Source of the DNA: Acholoe squamosa
Lineage: Eukaryota; Annelida; Polychaeta; Phyllodocida; Polynoidae
Assembly (NCBI GenBank): GCA_949317995.1
Contig: OX439040.1
Span: 25,770,030-25,834,029, forward strand
Direction: 5' to 3'
Length of the DNA: 64,000 nt
Shown: one piece after another, positions 20,501-33,523 of the stretch
How positions within the stretch are numbered: position 1 is the stretch's first letter
How the letters are laid out: each line of letters begins with the position of its first letter
Notes under the pieces: generated by a model
Told to the model about the DNA's origin: nothing
Database searches by the model: none
Seen by the model: the letters and a program-made list of their open reading frames with translations, nothing else
Translations under genes and position numbers: made by a program

Positions 20501-23500
20501 CCCACTTCTCTTGCTCCAACATCTAGAATATCTCCTTTGCCCTGCTTTGCATACACCCCCCCCCCTCCACCACGCTTCCAATTCTGCCATATACAATTTC
20601 CTGCACTTCATTGTTTCCCTTCCCTGCCCACCTGACTCTCCCTTACTCAGCCTTCGCCGCCTTTCCCTCTCCCTTCATCCCTATCCTACTAGCCCCTCCC
20701 TAGCTCTCACCAATGCTGTCCTGCTCTCCGGTCACCTTCTACTTAATCTTCCCTTAGAGGGGAATTACATTTGAAGAAGGATACCCTTGGTGGGGACATC
20801 TTGCATACACCTCTACGCTTGGGGGCAATTTATGATATTTCATTGGCCTGTCACAATACTTGATTCCATAAGAATCTACGCGGTTTGGTTCCAGCAGCCA
20901 ATAAAATCAATGACGCATCCCTTCCCTTCCCTTTATAAACTTAATCCTCCATTATCCTTCCTCACCCCACTATCCCCCCTTCCTGACAGCCATACCCTAC
21001 AGTGGTTCCAATGTCATGTACCCAATATGGCCGGTGCCCTGCCCCCATCCCTGGGGTTGTGCACCTACAGGAGGTGGCATTGACCTTTACCTAAGTACTC
21101 CTTATGATTGTAGTCATCTTATTAGCTACAACCTGATGGAGGATCACCTCACAGTCTGGTGGTCCACCACTCATCTGTCCACCTAATGCTAATTGTATTA
21201 CAATGCGATACACTTTGACTATTCAAAGTAAGAAGGTGAAAAGAAAATACATGTCTAAAAGGGCGGCTGGTCGGGTGTATGTACCATATTTCCACATTTA
21301 CAAGCTTAGGTCTATACAATGAACTAACCCTTTATAAGTAGATATATGTCTTCTTTTTTATCTATGTCCGTATGTATTGTATGGATACAGTCTCATATCA
21401 ATGAATTCCTTTGTAAGTGTAATACCACAGGTTCCCCCAGCACGAGAGTGAGGTGTAAACCTTTATGGCGCCCAGGCTCCATTTCTTTTGTCCTTTACAC
21501 ATAGCTTTTTGTATTTCTAATTCTAAGGTTTACCTTTCAAATATTATAAGAAAGGTGGTCACAGAGGAAAAATTGTCGTTTTTGCTCTGGGTGCAGTGGT
21601 TTCCCAGATACTCAAGAGAAAACATCTCAAGACCACAGTGCTTCAGAAGGACGTCTTTGAAAGGTCCCCCCAGCATGAGGTTTCATAAAGACTGGGGAAT
21701 GGTGTTCATATCATAATTTGATGAACGGAGAGAAGAGAACAGTTTTACATTCGGCTTTTCATCTTTAAGAAAGATACATATGAATAAAGTATAAAAAAGA
21801 AGCTTTAAAATGCTGTCAAGACGAATGATCTAACCTTCTACGTATATGTACAGAATTATCGAGTGTACTCATTCACTTTAATTTCAGAGAGTTCTTGACT
21901 TTAACAAATTCATCTCAGACAATGATCTCTTTGTGTGTCACCAAAATCGTTATCACACAAAGCTCTGCCAATGGAAAGTAATTTATCTTAGAGGTACAGA
22001 GAGCGAATTTCCAGGTGACTCAGCAAAAAGCATTGAGCTGTATAAAACGTGAATGTACTTTGTTACATTATACTCCTCCACTCTGTGCTGCAAAAATAGA
22101 GGTGGCAGTGGGCACATGAGAAGAAAAAAAAACAAGGGATGGGGAGAAAAGTTTCCGTGCATCCTACATAGTGAGATGCATCCTCGTGCCAAATAGTTTG
22201 AGGTATTTTCCACAGATAATTCTGTCCCATGCCGGTAGTACTCTAGTTTTGCTTAATTAAGGGTGTGAATTTATTTTCTTTTTCATCCCCCAAGGGGTTT
22301 CAAATCGTGTTTGGCCCTTCCAAACCAAGCCGTTGCTGGTGAATGACCGCCCCCATGGTTACCGAGTCGAGTGACCCACAATATCAGGTGTCTATATCTA
22401 GACACACCTGGATTGGCATCACCTGTCTCTCTTTGGCTCATTTTCTCAAAAGCTTAAATGTAATGGAAGGTTTATGCACGTATCCTGCAGGTTTATGAAA
22501 GATGCTATGAAAATGCTAGAAAATGTCCAGGCTCAATGCCCAAAGCAGGGCTCCCTAGAGGGTTAACGAATTTACGTTCATGAATGCATACATCTAGTCT
22601 GAATCTCTAGGCAATTGCCTCAACACCCGCAAGCACTGTAGCAGTCGGCGTCTAGGCCTATTTCTTGTCTCATCTTCCATTACCTCATACTCGGGTCTTA
22701 GATAATAGCGTACTATTTCTGTACATTCATCATACCTTCCATAAGCCCATCCTTTCCCTTTGCCAGCATGAATGCAGCACCAGTGAGCAACCTTTAAACA
22801 ACGTCCATGAACATGAGGCCTGAGAGATTGGTGCAATAATTGTTTGGTGTGGAGTGTAATTCATCATCAGACAAAAGAAGATATACATACTCCATACCAT
22901 TGTTGTATTGACCAACGGTAATTGGTATATTCAGTCAGGATGGGACACGAAGCTTCTCTGCATTACATGTCCAGATGGTCAAGAAAGCAGAAACATTGAA
23001 CAGAATGTGCTGCCTGTATCATATCTGACATAGAGATTATAATCATAGGGAACACTGACTGTACAACATGGGCATGGCAGGGAAATAGAAGTGTACCACT
23101 GTTTAGCACGTCACATTATGTGGCAGATCAGAATATCATGAGAAAAAAACTGGATCCATCTCGTGATCTGATTAAATGCCGTGTTACCACAACCCTCCGA
23201 GTGAGGCTCATGGCTACTGTACATTATATAGATGGGACAGTCTCATGAAAGTGGTGCAGGTCTGATTTCGTGTCAGCAATGATATTGATGAGAATCTATT
23301 ATCTGTCTATCCTCAGATTAGATAAGCATGCATTAACCCTTTATGGACTGCATAGTCAGCAAAGCCTTATATCCCTCATGGAAAGTGACCCTGCATTGAT
23401 GCCCCATTATGTCTGGTCAGCATGATGAATGTACCACCCGTACATAGATCTGAATAAGTAGATTATAAGTATACCATTCTTAGTTGCCAGATCCTAAAAG

Positions 23501-26500
23501 ACAGATCCATGTACTACATATACACGGCTTTTACATGGTCTAGATGAATGCCTTGTGTATGTTCTATTGATGGCCAATGGCTAAGTGTATCACAGTAGAA
23601 GCTTTGGGTGTGGTCCCTGCTGACGCATGTGGCGGGGAGGACACCTCAATCACTGTGGGTAGTTATCCACAGCGCATCGGACAAAATATGTGATTCATTT
23701 TGCCACGTGTATGTACAGGTGACATACCATGAAAGACATTTAATCCTTTAAGGGTCATGTAGTACAAATACTTCACCCTTTAGACTGTATGATGGAGGGA
23801 TGAAGCTCTGGTGAGTAACTCATTGGTCATGCATCAGCTCAGCATGACGCACCAATGCTGTACTGCCTGCCCAGTTGGTACATCAGCAGTTGATTAATAT
23901 TAATCAACAGGCTTTTCGATTTTAGTTCAGGGTTCTGTGCCCAATGGTGGTGGGTTAATTGCTACCATTGCATTGATGTATCATTGAACACGTTCACTTC
24001 CCAAGAAGAACATGATTGTCCATGAGTCCTGATATTCTCCCTGACCATGGCACCTTCCCCGGATTCAGCCCAATCAATCGCATTTACTTTTTGAGAGGAA
24101 ACTCAAGACAGAAACTTGAGTCAGGACCTATAATTCACATAAGATCCTCTCACGCTATCAGAATGTCCAATTAATGAGTCTTGCTTTAGACCCAGAATTC
24201 CCACCAGAAAACCTTAGTGGATCACCTCCTTTAAGACAGTACCACCCTGCTACACGTTGTGACTGAGTGAGGCTCTGTTTTGCAGTGGAATTCTTGTGAA
24301 CAGTAATAAGCAAAGCATAATATGTCATATTGAGATTAATACTTTATATATGTAGCTATAGGCCCTATGGAATGTGGACTCAAGTAAGATACAGAGTTAA
24401 ACAGGAATCAAAAAAGGTCAGAGAATATGCAGTGCAAACGCAGCATTACTTTGTCATACATGAGCAATCATTCACAGAAGCGAGTGAACAGTGATAGCCG
24501 GGGGTTAACGAAGCTATGCTTAGCATCTATGGACTTCTTCAAATTTGGTTTGGCGCCGGGCCCTAGCCTTACAAGTACCATTGGTGAGGGTGAAGGTTTA
24601 GAGAGCCTTACAATAAGAAACCATATTTACAAATGACAGCCAATTTGTCCCTCAATAATTCAAGAGCAGCATGAGGCTTCATGATAACTTATCTGATACC
24701 TTAGAAAAGTACACTGCACCATATACAAAACAACTTTGTGTATACCGCAGTGCATTTAATGGCATCGATACCAGGTTACATCAGGATGAGAAATGAGCAT
24801 AAAACCATAGCATCATGCGAACCCCAAATGATTTTAAATAAGAGATTCGATGTCAATGGATAAGAAAAAGGAAAAATAGATTAATATCACTTTTGAAAAC
24901 AGAATTAGATTGTAGCTTACCTTTGAGTCCTTGTCGAGTATTTTGTCTAGCATGGTGAAGCCGTTTCTAGAGTCAAGTGTAGCCACAAATACTATTCTGT
25001 TTTTTATTAATGTGTGGTTGTACCAGCTAATATAAGCTGTATCAGTCCCAGTATTATCAGTAGTTATTGGTAGCAGTGATGTCTGTATACGGCAGTTATC
25101 AGTGTCAACCTAGGCCTCCTTATCTGTTGTCTATTTACATACAGCAATCCCCATCTGCTCAGTTCTATCATCCACCAACTCCTGTATTACCAGCACCAGC
25201 AAAACTCCTAATGGTGCCAGTGATAACTGTAATATAGTAGAAGCCTTTGTATTTCTTCAATCAGTTCAGTACAAATTTAAGTGATACCATGAAATAGCTA
25301 TATATAATAGTAGACTTGGGTAAATTAGAGGACTGCTAACCACCTATTTATATATATACAGGTGATGAGCTAATGCCATCTGCTCCTTGACTGCGGCAGC
25401 AATGTAAGTAGTGCAGGAGGACTACCTCTACTATACCTGTAACAGGCAATGTCTCTATACATAAGTACTTCAGTGCTAGAAATTCTGGGGAGGCAGAGGT
25501 AGGCACTGTCTGTATATATGTTGAGTTATAGGGTTCTGCTCACTGTCTCTGGATCTGCTCCTTATGTGTGCTTATTTACCTCGGGTCACACCTTCTTGCT
25601 TTCTCTGGGCCTTGTACTGGAGCTAGTAGGGGTCAGATAGTGATCAGCTCGCATCTGATATCAGTCCTATGGTTGCCCCTTCTGCAAACCTATTATGGAT
25701 ATAGTTCAGTCCTCACCTTACAAGAAGGAAAGCAGAGTAGCTCAGTTAATGCCCTAAGGTGTGTGCCTTCACCGATAGGTATATATCTGTATGCACCATA
25801 TACCTCTCTGGTACCACCCTGTGGGCACCTTCAGATGCTGCACCCGGGGCTGAGGCCGTCAGGAAGGGAGCAGCTCGGCACCATATGGGTTAGGTTTGAG
25901 CTGCCCCTGTCCCGTGAGCTGCTCTGTAGACTGGCCTAGAAGGCACTAGGGGGTGCATAAATGTGAGGAGGAGATTTAGAAGGAGGAATGGTTGGTGTGT
26001 GTGTTGTCCTCAGCTGCTCCCAGTATGAAGCACTCCTACCCTGTGGTACCACAGGGTGAGCTGATCAGAGTGCAGATGACAGGTGTTGGTATTGCTCCTT
26101 CTGCACAAGCCTATATCCTGAGCTGCAGTAGATGAGTGTGTGAGGAATCATCACCACCTCCTCCTCTCAGTAGTAGTCAATGGTGGGCACTGCCTCCTTG
26201 CTGGATAGATGGTGGCCTGCCTCCTCCCTCACTGAGCACCTCTCTGAGTGAGTGAACAGTTCACTGGGCAGGTTTGTGAGCAGCTTTGCCTGCATGTCCT
26301 CCAGGCCGCCCCACGGCTGGCTCCTGGTGCTGGTGAAGGCTCCGCCAGTAGTGCTGGGACCACTGCCTGCTTAGATTTCAATGTTTATGTTGATGCTTAC
26401 TGGAGCAGATTGACCAGCTTGGGCATGGTACCTGTCAGCGACAGGCACTGTCTGTGTGTTCACCGCTGTGCTTTGAGGCTAGGAGCTAGCGCTATCAGTT

Positions 26501-27530
26501 TCTACGGGAATTCCCTGTGAACCTGACATATAGGTGTGCAGTGCTACGTACTTACTGTTCGTCCCCAACCTGTTCAGATATGCAGTGTGGTATGGGATCA
26601 TATTGACCATGGCTGTATTGGGCCTAGGACTTCCCACGTTGGACCACCGTGGGACTGCAGATTGACCAGCCTCGAAGGAAGAGGAGTCAGCAGCGCCACC
26701 TGTCACTGCACTCTACCCCCAAATATCAAAAGTTTTAGTTGACTCACTTGGATCTCTGACCCAAATCTACCTCCTCGTAGAAGAAAACGACAAGCCTTTA
26801 GTGATTTCCTCTTTGTTTGTTTAGATACGCTGTCGGTCCAATACCTCTCCATAAGAGAACCTAGAACAGTCATGTTTTAATCCTCTTTTCTAAGTACCCT
26901 TCCTCAATCCACACCCCTCCTTCCCTCATTCAACCCGACTGGAACATTTACATAAAGGGGGGGGGGGATAAACAATTGGGTGATCAGCCTGCTTATATGC
27001 CACATCACAACTGCAAGTTTGAGGCAGCAAAAGCACATCTTGCGTTCTAAATACCATGAAACTCAAATTGTATACAATCTAAGGACCAGTAAAGATAGGT
27101 TTGATGTTTATACCCACTGTTAAATTGGACTAAAACACCATCTCTCTGTGCAACGTGCTTCATGAGTGGTACCATCATCATGACTTCAATACTTTAACCA
27201 TCATAGCATTGTTATACGACACTAGGAAGTCACATCTCCCAAAAGTTGAACAGCCCTACATGATTAGAAATTATGTAGACAGCGCAGTGTTTGGGAGAGC
27301 TAGGTTGAAATGAGACTGAGCCCCATGATGTGTCATTTCGACAGATATTTTGCGGCTAGATTGAAATGAGCCCCCTGATCTGCCCTTTTCTCCCTCCTGC
27401 TACTGAGGACTTCCAGGCTTGTGGCACACCTGTTGTGTAGCAACACAATGAAGGAAGCCTGCTGGGAAGGTGTTACTGTCCCCTTTTTCATGTCAGTCCT
27501 TACCCTTGCAATATTAGGAGGCAGCAGCAG
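20501..27530. other. Seven kilobases without a recognisable gene
   Basis: Only short, unsupported frames occur. There is a C-rich, low-complexity patch at 20545-20760 and a poly-G run near 26957-26966. The part from 25500 to 26730 is GC-richer than the rest, but no conserved domain or exon pattern was seen. No RNA gene recognised. Confidence 0.5.
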
Positions 27531-27554
27531 CAGCAACAACAGCAGCAGCAGCAG
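27531..27554. repeat. CAG/CAA trinucleotide tract
   Basis: A run of CAG triplets interrupted by CAACAA. No reading frame around it looks coding, so it is treated as a microsatellite. Confidence 0.8.
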
Positions 27555-27578
27555 TGCAACTCTGATATCAGAGTTGCA
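27555..27578. repeat. 24-bp perfect palindrome
   Basis: TGCAACTCTGAT is followed directly by its reverse complement, next to the CAG tract. It could form a cruciform or be a symmetrical binding site; no role is known. Confidence 0.85.
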
Positions 27579-27889
27579 GTAGCAGAAGTCATAGACTGGT
27601 TTACGTCGTATTGTGCTCTATATGATGATTTCAGGCATACCACTACATCACTTCATATCAAAAACGATAGTTTGAATCACAATTGATTGAGAACACCTTG
27701 TTTATTTTAGAGTTCAAGCTACAACATAATACAAGTGCCAATAATAATACAGCCTTAGAATAATCCCAAGTCAGACAGTTTTTAACTGGGGAGCTGGTCG
27801 GTTAGAGGGGAGTGGTAAAAATATATTTCACCTTGCCCCTGGGGCGCAAATTTCCTCAAGGGGTAGGGTTAATACGAGTAGCATTTAGA

Positions 27890-29105
27890 TAAGGGTTTTG
27901 GCCAGGGTTGATGTCAGTAGAATATGATGAGGGCTGGGTAGGGTTAATGTGAGTAGTATAAGGTGAGTGGGGTGCGGGACAGGGTTGATGTAAGTAGAAT
28001 AAGGTGAGTGGGGTGTGGGACAGGGAGTGAGTGAGTGAGTAATAGATGTTTAACGCCATTTCGACAGCTGAGGTCATATTCATGGTGAGAACTACATTAC
28101 ACAATTTCACAGAGGAATGTGTCAGTGCCTGCGCATATGTGCACCACACACATCCCGAGGGATAGGAAAGAGGAGATATAGCCCCTTTTAAGTGGGATAG
28201 GGAAGACCGTGTGGGACAGGGTTAATGTGAGTAGTATAAGGTGAGTGGGGTGTGGGACAGGGCTGATGTGAGTAGGATAAGGTGAGTGGGGTGTGGGACA
28301 GGGCTGATGTAAGTAGTATAAGGTGAGTGGGGTGTGGGACAGGGCTGATGTGAGTAGGATAAGGTGAGTGGGGTGTGGGACAGGGCTGATGTAAGTAGTA
28401 TAAGGTGAGTGGGGTGTGGGACAGGGCTGATGTGAGTAGTATAAGGTGAGTGGGGTGTGGGGCAGGGCTGATGTGAGTAGTATAAGGTGAGTGGGGTGTG
28501 GGACAGGGCTGATGTAAGTAGTATAAGGTGAGTGGGGTGTGGGGCAGGGTTGATGTAAGTAGTATAAGGTGAGTGGGGTGTGGGACAGGGCTGATGTAAG
28601 TAGTATAAGGTGAGTGGGGTGTGGGACAGGGCTGATGTGAGTAGCATAAGGTGAGTGGGGTGTGGGACAGGGCTGGTGCAAGTAGTATAAGGTGAGTGGG
28701 GTGCGGGACAGGGTTGGTGTGAGTAGTATAAGGTGAGTGGGGTGCGGGACAGGGTTGGTGTGAGTAGCATAAGGTGAGTGGGCTGTGAGGCAGGTTGATA
28801 TGAGTAGTATAAAGTGAGTGGTGTGCGGGACAGGGCTGAAGTGAGTAGTATAAGGGGAGAGGGGTGTGTGGCAGGGTTGGTGTGATTAGTAAAAGGTGAG
28901 TGGGGTGTGGGGCAGGGTTGGTGTGAGTAGTATGTGAGTGGGTATGGGACAGGGCTGATGTAATTAGTGTAAGGTGGGTGGGGTGTGGGACAGGGTTGGT
29001 GTGATTAGTATAAGGTTTGTGGGGTGTGGGACAGGGCTGATGTAAATAGTATTAGGTAAGTGGGGTGTGGGACAGGGCTGATGTGAGTAGTATAGGGGAG
29101 AGGGA
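27890..29105. repeat. 41-bp minisatellite, interrupted by a SINE-like insertion
   Basis: The unit begins gtgtgggacagggctgatg and runs through gtaagtagtataag to gtgagtgggg. The period is exactly 41 bases where measured (28209, 28250, 28291). About 14 regular units lie at 28209-28790, with increasingly degenerate units out to about 29105 and a few at 27890-28025. Because 41 is not a multiple of three, all frames cycle and long stop-free minus-strand frames arise by chance; they are not genes. Confidence 0.93.
28026..28208. mobile_element. SINE-like element, copy 1, inside the minisatellite
   Basis: 183 bases starting with gagtgagtgagtaatagatg, including taacgccatttcgacagc and gcatatgtgcacca, and ending tgggatagggaagacc. 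It is flanked by the 13-base gtgtgggacaggg on both sides (28013-28025, 28209-28221). Those bases are also part of the minisatellite unit, so the duplication is suggestive, not proof. Confidence 0.75.
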
Positions 29106-32100
29106 AACTTCCCCTTTTCCAGTGAGAAAACTGCATGTTACTTAGGACTCAAAGGGCGTGGTGACGCACGATTTTCGGCCCCTCAGTGGAAGGGGTGTGC
29201 AAAATGGTTTTGGCCCTCAAGAATTTGGAAAAGGCAATTGTATTTTTTCACACACCACGAAAACCCAACCCTCTCCTTGTTCATTGTTTGCCTATGAAGC
29301 TTGGTTATACCATAAACATTGTTATTGATTGGTCATATATCCATTTTTCATTGGTCATTACCTGTCCCCTATAAATTGACCTTCACAATTGCAAATACTT
29401 TTACATAACCATATAATGCTCTTAGATGTCCATATGCTGGGTTTAGCATCTCATCATGCAGGCATGACGGCATTTCAAAAGATGGTACGACTATCAGAAG
29501 AAAAACAGGATCCCTCACTCTAATGCCATTACAGCCCTGCATCTAGTGGTCACTGAATTGATTAGATTGATTGTATCACCTACAATTATCCTCTCTAATT
29601 TTGAGGGTTTCAAATCGTAGTGTTTGAGCGCAGTTGTACCATCCTGGTCTACCCAAGCTGCAGCAGCAACAGCAACAGGACCGCTGACAGTGGTGACCGG
29701 TGGTGACATCATGCGGACAGGAGTGGAAACAAGCAGCTGTATGGAAACCAACTGCCTTCTCAGTTTTGGCCAGTGGTACATCACCAAATTTGGAGTTCCT
29801 GTAGCTGGACAAAGTAAATGCCCGTCTCCATGCTAAGGCAGCAGCTAATAAGCACTGATACACAAGTAAGAGTGAAAGATGCACATTTTAGTGAATGCCA
29901 GTAATGTAAAATAGGCATCTCAGGGTAAAGAAGCATTATTCTTGGGTAAATTGAGATGGCGGATTAGTGATGTGGGGGAATATGTGGAAATCATGGACGG
30001 AAGTACGGAAATATCAAGATAATATTATGAAGGGGAAATAGAAACAAAATAAAACAAAGAAAAGAAATTTTCATATCAAATAAATATTTTGTGCATGCAA
30101 ATTATCTCTATATCATATTCACAGTCACATATATAAGGAAAATGCAAACCTTGGGTGAAAAAACGAAGACCAGTCGAGATGCTCAAATTAAATGGTCATG
30201 ACTATTTGATATCTAAAAGATGTTTATAAAGGTACATTTTCTTACATTCACGTTAGACCTACGTGGTCAGGAGTGGCTCTTTGACACCTACCCTGCGGAG
30301 TTCCTATTTGGAAATAATACGGGCAAGGAGAAAATAATATTATGTACTCCGGTAGTCGTGAAATTATCGCTTCAAATAAACAGTGACCAGCACTAATGGA
30401 TGTGTCCGTAAACAGTCATTCATCCTTCCTACTACAGTGGAATCTTGATGACATCTCTCCCAGCAAAATAAAATACGTAATCCTGTGTCGAAATAACGTT
30501 TTATAACGTTTTAGGTTACTGTGCTTCAGAATAAAGTGTTTGAAAACCTTTAACATAAAAGTAGAATTTATGGGGAGGTTGTGGCTTTGATGATTACGCT
30601 TATATAAATAGGTTTTTTTGGGTATGCCCCCAAACCCCCTCAGTCAACATTAGATAAAGATGTTCCTCAGGGTACACCAAAATGCTTGAAACTTCATGGT
30701 TTGACAACTATATTTTAAAAAGATTCCTGGGGTTGGCGCAGGCCCCCGCACCCCCTTAGACTACACTATCTATCTAACAGTACTAGATTCACCCCTGAGG
30801 CTACCAGAATCCCATAAACTACATAGTCTGACATCTATATTTCAATTTTTTTTCTTGAGGGACCAGCTGCCAAACCCTCTCAAAAACAATGCATTACCAC
30901 ATAAGATTTGAATCCCATTTCTGAAAGCCCTGCCCACCCCAGGTTTACACCAAAATGCTTTCAACGATGGAGTTCGATGTTTATATTTCTAAAATTTTCT
31001 AGGGGGCATGCCCCAAATCCTCCCTCAAAGACCACTGCGCAAACAAATATATGATTTTGAATTCTGGTAAATTGATATCTTTGGGGAAAATGTCAAAAAT
31101 CCAGTATTCTGAACATAGTGTAATTATCAGTTATCAGATTTAATTACATTGGCATCTAATTTCATATTCGTGTAAATAAGCTTTGTCTGCTTCCATAAAG
31201 ATTGGTCAAGGTTAAGTAACGTACACAGTGTATAATCCACCTAGATAATATACAATTAATTAGCATCAAGGCTCCTGAAATTATTATGATTACAACGCCA
31301 TAGTAAGCTATTGTTCAAATGGACTTATAAACATATTAAGAATATAGATCTATACATATGTAGAGGTACGTTGACATGTATTGCATAATTTCTCAAACAA
31401 TGGGTTATACCTGTTTCGTTACAATTGACATCCTTTTGTTTTGAGCTGATTCTGCATGTGATATATGAACTCGGTGGACTCTGCAGTTCCCTTAGTTGAC
31501 GGTGGCTATTCTCACCAGAAGAAGGAACCCACTTGGTAAAATAACAACGTTTCTTTTTAACGTCATTGGTCGTGATGATGCACCACTAAAGTACTGACCA
31601 GTTTGCTTGCAGGCACTTCAATTGAGCACCATGCCGACCCTCCGGAAGTGTATCAACCCCTTAGGGTCGGCATGATGCATGGATGTATGCTTCATAAGGA
31701 CCAATCAACATGATTTATTAATGCATTTGTGGCCCTTAAATAGTTAAACGTTTCTTCAAAGTTCGACTTTTCGACGTTTTTAACGTTTGTAAAAACGTTT
31801 GTTAGTTTCTTTTAACTGAGAAATGTTTTTATAGAACGTCAAAAGAAAGAAGCCTTTTGAGTACATGTTGTGACCTATTTTATACGTTTAAAACAAACGT
31901 TTGGCGAACTTGTGAAACCTAAAATAACCTTTTTATGACGTGTTGAAAAACTTGAGAACAGTGTAATTCTAGCGTGGATGCCAAATTGCCGGTCTGTTGG
32001 GCTTGTTTGTCACTGCAATATTGGACTCTTATACATACACCCATCGGTTTCCGACAACCTGTACCCTGTATGGACTTAGGTAATTGAAATCATGTGGTAG

Positions 32101-32961
32101 AACTACTCCCGGGCACCCTTGGTGAAAAACATATCATGTTACAATACAGTTGGCACATGAGCGTCTTATTTATTCTGGCGTGTCAACCTTGCAGAAACTT
32201 TATTAGTCCACCTAAATCGCTCTTAGGCCTAGATTAAATGTGTGTTTCAGGTAACGTGCTAAGAAACGTATACTTGTAGGGTGTGTCCGCTGCTTCGTGC
32301 TTTATTTTTAATTCTTTTTTGGACTTGTGGCAAACCCCAAAATAATAGACAAATATTACCCGAATATATGCGGTGGTAAAAACTACTGCTTTTCTTTTTT
32401 GGGGAGAGGGGGTGCTCACCGAGTTGTTGAGGATAATTCTACAAAAAGTATCCATCTCTATCAACATTATGTCATTGGAACGAGACAACGTCAAAGAATC
32501 TGATTGCTTTTCTAAGATATCAATGTCATTTATCCCGGATTAGTTATGGAGGAATCCAGAATAACCCGTGTCCTTACCCATAGATTAAGGTGCGGACCCG
32601 CACATTTCTGAAGCTATTGGCCCGGGTGACCCATGACTGAAAGGTCATTTTCTGTTTGTGATATGTAAATCTATTGTCTTTTTTCTTCCGTCCTTTTTTT
32701 ATTATTTCTACGTAGGGTCGGGTTTCCTGCACCACATATTTTTTGTTGTTGTTTTTCTATAAATGAACCACAGCAAGAGGGCGCCGAATCACTGCCAATT
32801 AGACAGTTCTTAGAACTAATAATGTGTTTAAGATACTTTCACAGTAATTGACGTCAGTTCATGTGTGAATCACCTCACATATATTAAACCCAGCATGTAA
32901 ATGGCAGATTGGCCTGGACACCACTGTGCACGCTCAGGGGACCCCACGTGATGATCTTGTA
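29106..32961. other. Intergenic stretch, no gene recognised
   Basis: No ORF with a recognisable domain. It contains diverged tandem repeats at 30600-31035 and an AACGTTT-rich, partly self-complementary patch at 31740-31930. Confidence 0.5.
30600..31035. repeat. Diverged tandem repeat, about 130-145 bp unit
   Basis: Four rough copies of a T-rich run followed by a gg-atgcccccaaaccccctc-like segment and then accaaaatgctt-like sequence, near 30605, 30710, 30840 and 30985. A related segment lies near 35770. Alignment is by eye and loose. Confidence 0.45.
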
Positions 32962-33095
32962 GAGTGAGCGAGTAATAGTTGTTAACACTATTTCGAGAGC
33001 TAAGGTCATATCTATGGCGAGAAAACTACATTAGAAATCACCTTCACAGACATATATGCCCAGCTCTGTGCATATGGACATCAGTCTGAGAACAG
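32962..33095. mobile_element. SINE-like element, copy 2 (diverged, 3'-shortened)
   Basis: Begins gagtgagcgagtaatagttg and keeps the aaggtcatatctatggcgag block in the same order as the other copies, then decays. No clear target duplication. Confidence 0.55.
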
Positions 33096-33523
33096 AACCG
33101 TAGCCAGAGGGGGGGGGGGGAGACCCCCCCTCCACAGCCCCACAGACCAAGAAAGGTCCCAATTCGGAGGCCTAAAATCTGACAATAATAACATTTCTAT
33201 AGAGGAAAATGTTTTAGATCAATATTCTGATTGTCCCTTTAGCATTTTCTGGTAGGAGTATTATGTGTCTTGTGATGAGCCCCACAGCAGTAATATTTGT
33301 AGGCTGGGGTTATTTCAATAAAATGAACCAGAGCACCTAGCTTGCACCAGTGGAAATATGTACAAGGGTGATCACTGGTAGAGAATGTACACCCTTTTTA
33401 CTTTTGTATCGCCATTTTTTAGGCACTGGCTGTTGAATAAGCCTTAGTCTGAAATAAGCACAGGGGTTTGGAGGAGTTGAAAAAAACTCTCCTGTTGGAA
33501 ATAGTTCTCGAAAGAGCACCTGC

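Noticed and set aside
20511..20774. 87-codon frame after the Ngaro-like element
   Set aside because: C-rich, low-complexity sequence with a Ser/Pro/Leu composition expected by chance.
25568..26520. Frames of 123 and 90 codons in the GC-richer patch
   Set aside because: No conserved motif, no splice-consistent partners; composition alone explains them.
28097..28770. Long minus-strand frames encoding PTHLILLTSALSHTPLTLYY-type repeats
   Set aside because: Product of the 41-bp minisatellite read in cycling frames; partly covers a SINE-like insertion; no conserved domain.
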